A stretch of 64,000 bases of DNA from Pelobates cultripes (taxonomy: Eukaryota; Chordata; Amphibia; Anura; Pelobatidae), in NCBI GenBank assembly GCA_933207985.1, contig OW240915.1, forward strand, positions 118,696,753 through 118,760,752, in the 5' to 3' direction. Position 1 is the stretch's first letter. Every line of letters begins with the position of its first letter. Positions 19,880 through 30,300 of the stretch are shown here, piece after piece. A program made the position numbers and the translations under genes. The notes under the pieces were generated by a model, which had not been told where the DNA came from, made no database searches, and saw nothing but the letters and a program-made list of their open reading frames with translations.

Positions 19880-20215
19880 AAAAGGATATTCCTACAGTGT
19901 TCAGCCAATCTTGTTTTAAGATCTCTAGTGGTCATGCCCACATACTGAAGACCACAAGGGCATTCTAGGAGGTAAATTACGTTTTTTGTGTTGCAATGAA
20001 TAAAATGTTTTATTTGGTGTACTTTGTGTGTTACTGTTGATGTGAATGATGTCGTTTTTGATTTAATAGTATCACTAGTCCGCTTACATACTATGCATCT
20101 GTTGCATTTAAAATAACCATTAGGTTTAGTTAAAAAGGTGGAGGGACTAGGGGATAAAGTGCTCTGTTTTGTATAATTATTTGTAAGGATGGACTTAAAA
20201 CTGGGTGCCCCTCAG
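19880..20215 (-). pseudogene. Penelope GIY-YIG endonuclease fragment
   Basis: The minus strand encodes VIYLLECPCGLQYVGMTTR followed by DLKTRLAEH, the conserved GIY-YIG core that Penelope-like elements carry C-terminal to their reverse transcriptase. Upstream of it is a region with the Cys pattern typical of the linker (FKCNRCIVCKRTS). The frame is short and bounded by the inverted arms, so only part of the enzyme survives. It would nick DNA to start target-primed reverse transcription. Confidence 0.82.
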
Positions 20216-20254
20216 GTGTGTCAGGTGTGCCTTCCTTTATAACTATCTACTTGA

Positions 20255-20305
20255 AGAAGCCTTTTGAGGCGAAACGCGTCTAGATATTACTAGTATTTAT
20301 TTTAT
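20255..20305 (+). ncRNA. Hammerhead-like motif in the right Penelope arm
   Basis: Same motif as at 19665-19710 but on the plus strand: TTGAAGAAGCC..GGCGAAACGCGTC. Both arms carry it with the same deviations from the consensus core, so the changes predate the formation of the palindrome. Confidence 0.45.
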
Positions 20306-21104
20306 TTATTTCTAATAAAGAATTTTATTTGGCATAAAATATTTTTATTGCCATTTTCTTTATATTTATTTTATTTTATAAATACCTGCACCTGACCTAC
20401 ATCTACAAAGAATTGAAAGAATCCAGAGGTGGGGATTATACCACCTAAGCGCCTACACTGAGCAGTACAAATCTGCCCCATACTGTGTAAGTAATTTTCT
20501 ATATACCATCATTTTATATTACAAACAGAGAGCACTATTCTTTTATTCTCTCAATTTTGGGTTAAACTGATTGGAACACCGAACACGGACCTAGAATTCT
20601 CCAATCAAAGCACTACTCTACATATCCATGAGTGGGGATCATTCCACTTCACGCGCATATATTGGAGCTAAATTTTAGCTCCAAAAAGTGTGAGTAGGAC
20701 TATTTACACTATTCCAATATTTACACTGTGATTGATATACTGTACCATTGGAGTTTTCCCTTTTTTCTGTTTTTCTTTTATATACGTACCTCACCGGATT
20801 CAAGTACATCACTGTGAAGTCTCAACCCCGTCTGACGTCCCAAAGATTTGTTATCTCTACAAGGAGAAACTACTATAACGGACATTTGATAAGTGCTCGG
20901 GACTTTTATTTCATTTATTTTATTCTATATTTTATATATCTGTTATATTTATTCATTCAGGCGCACCCTTACCTTTCTTTTTGTCTATTTGTTTCTTATA
21001 TTTAGGGGATCATAGGGGATTCCCCTTTTAGGTGTGCTGCCTTCTCACTCATTCTGTGGCAGTTAAGCGCTGATTTTTCCTATTTTTATCCTTGCATTAG
21101 TAAG

Positions 21105-21277
21105 CATACATTTAATATTATCATGAGTCATTTGTACTTTTTTTGAATTATCAATATTACATACCTCCTCTGTTCTGAGCTTTCCCCTCCCCCATCTCCA
21201 CCCCTTTGTTCTGAACTAAAGCCCATCTCCTTTCTATCCTATCTCCATTTTCTAGATTGCTTTGACCCTCCCCCCTA
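21105..21277 (-). pseudogene. CR1 ORF2 start region
   Basis: Upstream of the Penelope insertion the minus strand gives KKVQMTHDNIKCMLTNARS, the usual opening of CR1 ORF2 leading into the endonuclease. It lies just downstream of ORF1 on the same strand. Confidence 0.75.
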
Positions 21278-22185
21278 CTACCAGTTTAAAATGTCCTCCA
21301 ACCTTCTAGCCATCCTTCTAACCATCCTATCCCCCTGCACAGTAGACCCTCTTCCGTTTAGGTGCAATCCATCAGGACTATACAGGTTGTACCCAAGCAC
21401 AAAATCGGCCCAGTGCTCTAAAAACCCCAAACCCTCTTTCCTACACCAAGACTTCAGCCACGAATTGACCTCTCTAATCTCCCGCTGCCTTTCTGCTGTA
21501 GCGCGCGGCACAGGCAATATTTCTGAAAATATTACCTTGGAGGTCCTTTTCTTTAGCTTACTTCCTAGTTCCCTGAACTCATTCTTTAGGACCTTCCATT
21601 TTCCTCTGACTTTGTCATTGGTCCCAATATGGACCCTCCACTCTGTTGGCAACATGCCGGATCTACTCTCTTGATAATAGAGTCCCCTACCACCACAACC
21701 TGTCTAGCCTTCCTTACCCTCTCAACCCCACCCGTACTAGAGGGGCTGTTCCCACGACTGTTAGAAGGAACAGCTTCCTGCAGTACAGCTACTCCTGAGC
21801 TGATGCTACCAACATCTTCACTCAAACGGGCAAATCTGTTAGGCTGCACCAGATCAGGACTAGCTAAACCTTTCCTCTTCCCTCCCCCACTACTTCCTCG
21901 CCCCACTGTCACCCAGCTACGTGCCTGTTCCCCATCTGCCTCATCTCCTCCCTCTCCACTACCTGTCCCCACTAAACTCTGCTCAGTGAGTAGCAGACTC
22001 CTCTCAAGATTGTCAATTTCCCTCAGTGTTAAAATTTGCCTCTCCAGATCTCTAACCTGAGCTTCCAGAAATGCCACCCGCTCACACCCACCACAGAGGT
22101 ATGGACCCTCGACAGAATCATCCAAGCATGCATACATGCGGCATGATGTGCACTGAGTTAAATTCACAATCTTGCTAGCACTCAT
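21278..22185 (-). pseudogene. CR1 LINE ORF1 with zinc-finger and SGNH esterase domains
   Basis: ORF1 of a vertebrate CR1 element. The first frame (22185-21586) begins MSASKIVNLTQCTSCRMYACLD and has Cys pairs CTSC..C..CGGC, a probable zinc-binding motif, followed by a coiled coil (FLEAQVRDLERQILTLREID). After a Gly/Ser-rich linker comes VVVVGDSIIKRVD with the GDS nucleophile block of SGNH esterases. A frameshift near 21650 leads to 21655-21278 with VHIGTND (block III) and DGLHLNGRG (block V, Asp and His). The catalytic Ser, Asp and His are therefore all present in separate frames. ORF1 of this type binds RNA or lipids; the exact role of the esterase is not settled. Confidence 0.9.
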
Positions 22186-22480
22186 CCCCAGTTACAAAAA
22201 ACACAAGTGAGCAAAAACAATATTTACCCTCTTGATTTAAAATGAATCAGAACAGCAAGGAGAAAAATAAATTTAAAAGGGTCAAAGTTTAAAAAAAAAA
22301 AAAAGAAAAAAAAAAAAAAAAAAAAAAATATAATTTAAAAAAAATAAATCTAAACCTGCTTTTATATAAAGAGTAATAAACGCTCATTGGAGTTAGATCA
22401 TCTTGTACCTTCATGAAGTTTCGGCTCATGTTTGGGGGATTGGAGAACTACACTCTGGGATTGCTATAATCACTATACTC
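22186..22480 (-). other. CR1 5' leader and A-rich run
   Basis: Upstream side of ORF1 on the minus strand. It includes an A-rich run on the plus strand near 22288-22345. The 5' end of the CR1 copy is not defined. No gene is seen. Confidence 0.45.
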
Positions 22481-22741
22481 CCCAGGGTATAATCACTAAG
22501 CTCTGCTAGGAGCTTGTTCCTGTTCCTGCTCTCTGGAATTCAGAGAGGTTGACCTATTGGAAGCTGGACCCTGGTCTTGGGTCCATAGTGGGTGGAGACT
22601 GCGAGACCCCAACCAAGCTGCGGTGGTTCGTGGGAGTCTACAGTGGTTATGGTGTCTGGCGGAGTGCTTGGAGTCCTCGGGAAGCACTAGGAGCATCCAT
22701 CAATGGAAGGTACCCGGTCTGGGTGCAAGCGGTTTCGTTAC
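22481..22741 (-). repeat. Gypsy-type LTR fragment
   Basis: Ends GTTTCGTTACA at 22741, so on the minus strand it begins TGTAACGAAAC. Internal sequence (CATCCATCAATGG, AGCTGCGGTGGTT, GGAGTCTACAG) is related in inverted orientation to the solo LTR at 31107-32298. It is truncated at its left side. No flanking duplication can be assigned. Confidence 0.65.
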
Positions 22742-23340
22742 ACCATGTCTTCTATCTTATCCACTTTACTTTTAATCTCCTTCACGATATTAATTTAAAT
22801 CTCTGCACTTGTGGTTTCAATAAGACTTTCCTTCCATCTTTTAATCTCCTCATCTAGTTTGGGGAGGCTCTCCTCCCTTCTCGCTACAATATAACCCATC
22901 AGGCTGAATGAAAACCCATCTAGCATCTGGTTCTATCCCGTCATAAAATGGGGGTCATCTTTATCAGAGGCTGGGTCCTTTGAAAACCTAAAACCTGGGT
23001 GTGATCCATTCTATTACATACTTGTTTCGGGTAGCTATCTCCCACTTAGTTTTCATCTCCTTTATTAATGCCTTTTCGAGGTTGTATTTACTTTTGTCTG
23101 TATTACTGTAGTTCTTTACCAGGATATTATGTCTCCCTCCTATAAAGCACATATCTGTATTATTAGTGCGATAATTACGGTTATCTAGAAATGCCATAAT
23201 ATGGTCAACACACCGTATAAATTACACAAAATGAACAAAAAAACATAGTCTCAGTATGTGACAACAAATGGATACGACCACACTCTAAACACCTGTGTGA
23301 TAACCTCTCTTCACACAAAAATCAAAATATATACATACCT
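22742..23340. other. Unassigned stretch
   Basis: A minus-strand frame of 69 codons (23197-22988, NLEKALIKEMKTKWEIATRNKYVIEW) has a coiled-coil look and could be the edge of a retroelement ORF, but I do not recognise the family. No other gene is seen. Confidence 0.35.
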
Positions 23341-23830
23341 CCCGGTTCAGGGGTTCAGTAAATATGGCAATTTAAAGTTTTGACCGACCGCACAGGCACA
23401 ATAGCCGAAAATAGTTCTATAAGTTTTGGCCTTGCGGTTGGTCCTTGTTCATGAGTTAAAAGTCCCAAAAGACTTGCCATCCGTGCGTATCTTGACGTTC
23501 GCCATAATCCCCATATGCTACTTGGTCTTTCTACCGAACAGCAGGGCGTTCGGTAGTTTTGGCACGGATTTCTGGTACTATGGAGGTCTCAGCAGTGTTC
23601 GCCTACTCGAGTGTCTGATTTTAGTTCCAGACACTCGACGGCAAAACACCGCTGTTCGGGAGTTAAGATGGCCACGGCCACGTGTAAAAGTCCCGAAATG
23701 GCGGCCACCCAGGAACTTAAACAAAGCGTTCGTGTGTTTCCCATGAAGACTGTATTCGCCGATCAGGGAGGTAAATTACAACATAATTAGGTAGCAGGGT
23801 GGTCCGGTGTTTGGTAGTTTGCATTCGTAT
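23341..23830 (+). repeat. Gypsy-type LTR fragment
   Basis: Contains the blocks GGCAAAACACCGCTG, AAGATGGCCACGGCCACGTG and repeated GTTCGG, which parallel sequence in the LTRs at 8465-9624 and 31107-32298. Boundaries are unclear. The ORF 23426-23746 is not a gene. Confidence 0.55.
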
Positions 23831-23875
23831 GATGAATGCAGTGTCCCTACCGTCTGGGTCTCACAATTGAGCGAA

Positions 23876-24830
23876 TGCTTTCAAAGTCCCGAAATGCCTA
23901 TCTCCAAATTCATAAGAGTATTGCGCAATAACTCAGATGACAGCCGGGCGAAGATACAGATTCAGGACATGTTCCAAAAATTCCTACAAAGAGTATATTC
24001 AAAAACGGTTTTGAATGTGGCATACACAAAGGCAATAGAATCAATTGCAGAAAACAGGATTCATCAAGACATCGGTGATCGATTCATTTTTCCTCAGGCA
24101 TTTCATCCAAAGTCCCAAAAACTCAGAGCTACCATTCGAAAAAATTGGCACGTTCTATACAATGACTCATCCCTACCTCCTGTATTTAAAAAAAACATCC
24201 CATTATGAGTTATAGAAAAGGGAAAATCTGAGAGACTATTTGATGCACACAGATATAGTGTCCACAACACAGTCATTACAGAAAGTGACAAAAGCAGGAT
24301 GTTTTCGCTGTTTGAACTGTCTGGCGTGCAATTCTATGATACCGGATAAAATCTTCTGTCACCCAAAATCTGGAAAGATGTACACAATTAAACACCGGAT
24401 TACATGCAGGACCACACATGTTGTGTATAGAATTGTCTCACTTATGTGGGCAAGACATCTAATGACCTAAGGGAACGCATGTGGGGTCACAGGTTTTCTA
24501 CTATATGTTCAGCACTACTGAACGGTACTGCGAGCACTCCTGTCACCCGGCATTTCCTTGAGATGGGACACAGCCTGTCCTCACTTCGCTTTATGGGAAT
24601 AGATCACATACCCATCTCACTCTGAGGAGGAGATCGTGATAACCTGTTACTCAGACGTGAGGCTTTCTGGATATACACATTGGAAACATTATCACCATCT
24701 AGTTTAAATGAGAAGAACTCATTAAATTGTTTTTTACCTAGAAGATAATATATGATTGAGCTAGGTTTTACAGAATGTGTTAATATAGTACAATTATTTG
24801 CCGTAACTCCATGATGGAAGTAGTCCATAT
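23876..24830 (+). pseudogene. Penelope-like element: RT C-terminus and GIY-YIG endonuclease (relic)
   Basis: Plus-strand relic of a second Penelope lineage. Frame 23807-24208 reads KFIRVLRNNSDDSRAKIQIQ, FLQRVYSKTVLNVAYTKA, then FHPKSQKLRATIRKNWHVL: the thumb region after the reverse transcriptase palm. After stops, the endonuclease follows as YVGKTSNDLRERMWGHR, TPVTRHFLEMGHSLSSLRFM and RREAFWIYTLETL. At least four stops or frameshifts are needed to follow the protein. The catalytic palm is missing. The GIY part before YVGKT is degraded. It is divergent from the endonucleases at 19880-20215 and 49080-49570, so at least two Penelope lineages are present. Confidence 0.85.
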
Positions 24831-25370
24831 CGTATAATGCTTCAAAATTGCACTGACAATATTTTGCTATATAACTGAGTTAAAATTTAGCTAATGGCGA
24901 TAAGTACTATGTATCTATGTTTTCTTGGTTAGGATTGAAACATTTGTGTATACTTTATTTTTATAGTTATTTATGTTTTATTACTTTTTGACTTCTCTAC
25001 ACAAGAGTATGTTTCACATACCGGTTACACATAGGGTTAACTTCAAATTATTACGTAATTCAAACATGTTTACGTAATTAATTACATCACTCTGATCCGT
25101 TGTTACCTTTCACCTTCAAATAGGATCACTGCAGTTTTTGTATATAAGGTATCCATCTCACACACACAATTGTCTTGAAAAAAGTATTTTACAGACTGAA
25201 ACATCGACTGGAATGTTGTGTAAATTTGTAATTGCTCACTAAAGCAACAGATAAAATTTACTTTGCAAGACTCCTGAGTGCTCTCTACTGGTATTGCATA
25301 CAATTTGGTTGGAGACAGCACCGGAGCATTAAAAGACTGGGAGCATCGAGTGCCGGGACCTGGGACGTCT
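24831..25370 (+). repeat. Penelope terminal-repeat-like sequence
   Basis: AT-rich non-coding sequence directly downstream of the endonuclease. It includes GTTTCACATACCGG, CAGACTGAAACATCGACTGG and CACTAAAGCAACAG, features of Penelope terminal repeats. No gene is seen. Confidence 0.45.
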
Positions 25371-26645
25371 ATGTATATAGTTATGTAATAATTTTACATA
25401 ATTAGGTAATTTTATTAATTACAATTTGCGGGACCTACCTGAAAACCCAGGCCAAAACTCCAAGGAATTTAAGTTGCTAGCATTATACTTAGCCCTGTAA
25501 CTTTCCAAGACACCATAAAACCTGTACATGAGGGGGGTACTGTTTTACTCGGAAGGCTGAACACATATATTAGTGTTTCAAAACAGTAAAATGTATTACA
25601 ACAAAGATATTATCAGTGAAAGTGAATTTTATTTGCATTTTTCACACACAAATGGCATTTACACCGACGATATAATTGTTGCGATACGTTTTACAGTTAT
25701 GAAACACTAATATTTGTGTTCAGCGAAGTTTCCTGAGTATAACAGTATCCATCATGTACAGGTTTTATGGTGTTTTCAAAAGTTACAGAGTCAAATATAA
25801 GGCTTGCATTTCAGTTTTTTCACATTGAAATTCGCCAGGTTGGTTATGTTGCCTTTGAGACCGTACCGTAGCCCAGGAATGAAAATTACCCCCATAATGG
25901 CATACCATTTGCAATAGTAGACAACCCAAGGCATTGCAAATGGGGTATGTCCAGTCTTTTTTAGTAGCCACTTAGTCACAAACACTGGCCAAAATTGGTG
26001 TTCAAATTAGTTTTTTGCATTTTTCACACACAAATATTAACACTAACTTTGGCTAGTGTTTGTGACCAAGTAGCTACTAAAAAAGACTGCACATACCCCA
26101 TTTGCAATACCTTGGGTTGTCTACTTTTGCAAATGGTATGCCATCATGGGGGTAATTCTCATTCCTGGGCTACCATACGGTCTCAAAGGCAACGTAACCC
26201 ATCTGGCAAATTTCAATGCGAAAAAACGGAAAAATTTAACATGCTATATTTGACCCTGTAACTTCACAAAACACCATAAAACCTGTACATAGGGGGTACT
26301 GTTTTACATGTGAGACATCACTGAATACAAATATGTGTATTTTATTGCAGTAAAAGCAAACAGTATTATGACATTCACAGTTAAAATGTCACGTAGAACT
26401 AAAAACGTTTAAAAAAATCTTTTCTCCCATTTTTTTTTTATATTTTATTCATATTAAAATTTCATACATAAATAGTTGATGTTAAATGAAAGCCCTGTTT
26501 CCCCTGAATAAAATGATATATAATAAGTGTGGGTGCACTTAATATGAAAGAGGCGAATTACGCCTGAACAGACACATAGCGCAAATTCAAGTTTTGGTTT
26601 ACTTTTAGTTTTGATCACAACGTGTATATTTGGCTCAGTCCTTAA
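25371..26645 (+). mobile_element. TTAA-type (piggyBac-like) element A, 3' tail
   Basis: Non-coding tail ending GGCTCAGTCCTTAA at 26645. The remaining terminus TTAAGGGATTAA is found at 28715-28726, on the far side of element B, which inserted into this TTAA. The tail holds three alternating copies (plus, minus, plus) of a module with GGTTGTCTACT and ATGGTATGCCAT near 25440-25600, 25690-25998 and 26040-26345. The 5' end and any transposase are not visible; the start given is approximate. Confidence 0.75.
25690..26345. repeat. Inverted module pair in element A
   Basis: Arms 25690-25998 and about 26045-26345 are inverted copies, for example GGCATACCATTTGCAATAGT against ATGGTATGCC preceded by TTTTGCAA, and CACAAACACTGGCCAAA against TTGGCTAGTGTTTGTG. 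A central spacer of about 45 bp lies between them. Confidence 0.85.
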
Positions 26646-26652
26646 CCCCTTA

Positions 26653-26730
26653 AGACCGGAGGGCGTACTATTACGCCCTCTAATAGGCGGCTCTAAACGC
26701 CGCCGGGCGTAATAGTACGCCCTCCGGTCT
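26653..26730. repeat. 25-bp perfect inverted repeat at the left end of element B
   Basis: 26653-26677 (AGACCGGAGGGCGTACTATT plus ACGCC) is the exact reverse complement of 26706-26730. The loop is 28 bp and contains a further GGCGG..CGCCGCC inverted pair. Similar hairpins mark the ends of the other TTAA elements (about 38968-39035 and 34217-34245). Confidence 0.93.
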
Positions 26731-26959
26731 TTCTGTACTTACCTGGTCGCCGGCGGTCCCACGCCGGCGATCGCGGTGGGGGGGACTCCCAGGGAGCCCC
26801 CCGCGGCACGACCGTCCTCCAGGAAGCCCCCCGGCGTGTGAGAGTGGGGTCCTAGCGAGGACCCCACAATCACATGGCCGGGTATAGCTGGCTTCTGAAT
26901 TGCCAGCAGGGGGGCTGCCTGTAATTACAGGGGGTCCCCCTGCTGGCTGAAAATAAAAG

Positions 26960-27500
26960 TAAAATAAGTTAAAAGTGTAAAAAAATAAAATTATATATAC
27001 TTAGATCATATATATATTATATATATATGATCAAAGTATATATATACACATATACATACACACATGTACACCGTCTAGGTGTATTTTACTATTAATATAT
27101 ATATAATTATATATATATATTAATATCAAATTACACGTAGACTGATACTGATTAAATATATATATAATTATTGTTATATATATATTTATATATATTATAA
27201 AAAAAATTAAAATGTAAATACGTTAAAAAATAAAATTACAAAAATAATTAAAAATAAATAATTAAAAAATATATAGATGTGTGTTATTTCGTTCTAACTG
27301 TATTGTGAAATTAATATATATATATATATATCAAAATACACATAGAACGAAATAATATATATATTTATACACATAAATATATACGTATATATCACTATAT
27401 ATATACCTATATATAAATAAAAATATTTAAAAAAATTATATAGATATATACATATATATACACATACGTATATATATACATATATTGATTCTACATATAT
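26960..27500. repeat. TATATA-rich low-complexity block
   Basis: Dense TATATATA runs and AAATAATTAAAA sequence inside element B. It contains no coding potential. Confidence 0.9.
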
Positions 27501-27799
27501 ATTTATGTAATATTTTTACATAATTAGGTATCTTAATTAATTACAATTAGCAGGACCTGCATGACAACCCATGCCGAAAGTAAAGGGAATTTAATTTGCT
27601 AGCACTATATTTAACCCTATAACTTTCCGAGACACCATAAAACCTGTACATGGGGGGTACTGTTCTACTCGGGAGACTTCGCTGAACACAAATATTAGTG
27701 TTTCAAAACAGTAAAATGTATTACAACGATGATATCGCCAGTAAAAGTGACGTTTTTTGCATTTTTCACGCACAAACAGCATTAAACGGACAATATTAT

Positions 27800-28405
27800 T
27801 GCTATGATACTTTTTACTGTTTTGAAACACAAATATTTGTGTTCAGTGAAGTCTCCCGAGTACAACAGTACCCCTCATGTACAGGTTTTATAGTGTTTTC
27901 AAAAGTTACAGCTTTTTTTCACATTAAAATTCGCCAGATTGGTTACGTTGCCTTTGAGACCCTATGGTAGCCCAAGAATGAAAATTACCCCTATGATGGC
28001 ATACCATTTGCAATAGTAGACAACCCAAGGTATTGCAAACAGGGTATGTCCAGTCTTTTTTAGTAGCCACTTAGTCACAAACACTGGCCAAAATTGGCGT
28101 TTTTTGCATTTTCACACACAAACAAATACTAACGCTAACTTTGGCCAGTGTTTGTGACCAAATGGCTACTAAAAAAGACTGGACATACCCCATTTGCAAT
28201 ACCTTGGGTTGTCTACTATTGCAAATGGTATGCCATTATGGGTGTAAATTTCATTCCCGGGCTACTATACAGTCTCAAAGGCAACGTAACCAATCTGGCG
28301 AATTTCAATTTCAAATGTAACGTGCTATATTTGACCCTGTAACTTCCCAAAACGCCATAAAACCTGTACATAGGGGGTACTGTCTTACACGTGAGACTTT
28401 ACTGA
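27800..28405. repeat. Inverted module pair in element B
   Basis: Counterpart of 25690-26345: the arms centred on 28050 and 28200 share ACTGGCCAAAATTGG/CTTTGGCCAGTGTTTGTG and CCATTTGCAATACCTTGGGT with its complement. The paralogy with element A shows one family. Confidence 0.85.
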
Positions 28406-28726
28406 ATACAAATATGTGTATTTTATTGCAGTAAAAGCAAACAGTATTATGACACTGACCGTTAAAATGTCATGTAGAACTAAAAAAATCGTATTTTCTC
28501 CCATTTTTTTCATATTAAATTATGTTTCATAGCTAAATATTTGATATTAAATGAAAGCCCTGTTTCCCCTGAATAAAATGATATATAATAAGGGTGGGTG
28601 CATTTACTATGAAAGAGGTGTATTACGGTTGGACAGACATGTAGCGCAAATGCCAGGTTTTGTTTACATTTTGTTTTGTTCACAACGTGTACATTTGGCT
28701 CCGTCCTTAAGGGGTTAAGGGATTAA

Positions 28727-28850
28727 ACTAAAGGCCAAAGAAGGCAAGTTGGAAAAATTCTCCCATTCAGCTGCACTATTTCAACCTAAAGTTTGAAATT
28801 TCTATCTCAATTCCATGCAATTCTCTCATTACTGATTACAGTATGGAGGT
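28727..28850. other. Unassigned spacer
   Basis: Sequence between the element A terminus and the following simple repeats. Nothing is recognised. Confidence 0.4.
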
Positions 28851-29345
28851 ATACAGTAAGCACACAAGTTCACTACAAGTTCACTGATACACAAGCTCAA
28901 AGACAGACAAGTTAACTGACACAAAACACAAACTCACTAATACACGCAAATAGGCTCACTGACAGAAAAACTCTGACTCACACACAAGCTTACTACAGAC
29001 AAACTCACTAGTATAGACACACACAAGTTAACTAAATAGAGACTCACTGACACACACAAGCTCACTAAATACAAGCTTACTGACACACACATGCCCACTA
29101 CAGACAAGCTTACTGACAGACAAAAGCTCACTACAGACTGAATACAGTCACAGACTGCTGAATACACGCACACACCGACTGCTGAATACACGCACACTGA
29201 CAGCTAAGTACACACACACAGACTGCTGAGCACACCCACACAGACTGCTGAGTACACACATACAGACTGCTGAGTACATACATACAGTAAACACAAACAA
29301 AAAACACAGAGAGACTGCTGAATACACAAAGAGAGACTGCTAAGG
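28851..29345 (+). repeat. CACACAAGCTCACT / CACAGACTGCTGAATA simple repeat
   Basis: Degenerate units of about 15-25 bp rich in CA with CTCACTGA and GACTGCTGAGTA cores. Reverse-strand ORFs of Val/Ser/Cys composition are artefacts. Confidence 0.88.
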
Positions 29346-29580
29346 GGTGCAGTGTGTGAGTAGTGCTGTGTGTGAGGGGTGTAGTGTGTGAAGGGTGCTG
29401 TGTATGTGTCAGAGGTGCTTTGTATCAGGAGTCCTGTGTGTGTGTGAGGGGGTGCTGGGGGTGTGTGAGGGGTGCAGTGTGTAATGGGTGCTGTGTGAGG
29501 GGTGCAGTGTGTGTGTTAGAGGTGCTGTGTGTAAGGGGTGCTTTGTGTCATTGCTGCAGTGTGCGTGTTAAGGGTGAGGT
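29346..29580 (+). repeat. GTGTGTGAGGGGTGC simple repeat
   Basis: Degenerate tandem copies of GTGTGTGAGGGGTGCTGT, complementary in base bias to the CA-rich block before it. No gene. Confidence 0.88.
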
Positions 29581-30300
29581 GCCCTGGTGGTCCAGTGGTT
29601 GTGGTGAACTCCTCTGGCTGCAGACTGTCTTCACTCATCCCGCGTGCAGAATGCTGTGTCGGAGCATTGCAATGGTAACATGTGGCAACGCTCTGCACAG
29701 CATGCTCGCGGGAGGAGTGCTCTGCCTCCGAGGTCCTCCAGCCCTCTCTGTCACTAACAAAGGGCCTTTGGGATCTTTGATCTCCTCACCACCTCAAGAG
29801 GGCCCACAGCAAGAAAGCAGGTCTCCTCTGTCGGCCTGGGTGCTTTCTCACTAGCAGACACACACACACGGCTGAGCATTTCAAGCCTACCTGGCACTGG
29901 AGGCTGTTGCTGAAGGTCAGGTAGTCATCTTCCTTCTGCAGCATGGTCTGCTGCTTAGCAGGGGCGGAGCTTTTGTGTGGAGGCGGAGTTACAATATGGG
30001 GCGGATCTTGCATTGCAGGGGCGGAGCCTACATCTGCGAGGCAGAGCAGGAGCCAGGGAAGCTGTAAGTGCTCCCTTCCACCCCAGCAGCCTCAATGCAG
30101 CCACTCCAGCCCCCAGCACATCTGTACAGCCCCAGCTCTCTCCTGGATTCCCCCAGACTGTAACAGGTTGTTACAGTACAAGGGAACATAATAAAAGCAC
30201 ATGGCCAGCAAGTTGCCGGGACTGTCCCGGGAGGGTGATTTACCTGGGACAGACTCCAGCTTGCCGGGACTGAAAGCCCTTAAGGGGCTCGGATAGCAGG
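29581..30300. other. GC-rich non-coding stretch, possible hAT-like remnant
   Basis: Contains repeated GGGGCGGAGC motifs (29962-30025) and a CCGGGACTGTCCCGGGAG inverted motif near 30215. It resembles the interior of the hAT-type elements elsewhere in the window, but no ends or target duplication are identified. The ORFs here are unrelated to any family I know. Confidence 0.3.

Larger units (their letters stand above)
18940..21088 (-). mobile_element. Penelope-like insertion: inverted terminal arms around an endonuclease core
   Basis: 2149 bp. Its left arm (18940-19730) and right arm (20221-21003) are inverted copies of about 785 bp with high identity. The 490-bp centre encodes part of a GIY-YIG endonuclease on the minus strand. 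An 85-bp tail (21004-21088) lies beyond the right arm. Penelope-like elements often carry inverted or partial copies of their terminal repeats, and the arms bear a hammerhead-ribozyme-like motif. No reverse transcriptase is left, so this is a short non-autonomous or truncated copy. The long palindrome should form a hairpin and is a likely site of instability. Confidence 0.88.
26646..28714 (+). mobile_element. TTAA-type (piggyBac-like) non-autonomous element B
   Basis: 2069 bp with TTAA on both sides (26642-26645 and 28715-28718) and inverted ends CCCCTTAAG and CTTAAGGGG. The left end has a 25-bp perfect inverted repeat and a GC-rich segment; the centre is AT-rich; the tail (27500-28700) is a close paralogue of the tail of element A, including the plus-minus-plus module. 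No transposase ORF. It inserted into the terminal TTAA of element A. Confidence 0.9.

Noticed and set aside
21629..22060. Plus-strand 143-codon ORF opposite CR1 ORF1
   Set aside because: Antisense shadow of the coding frame 22185-21586, with no domain.
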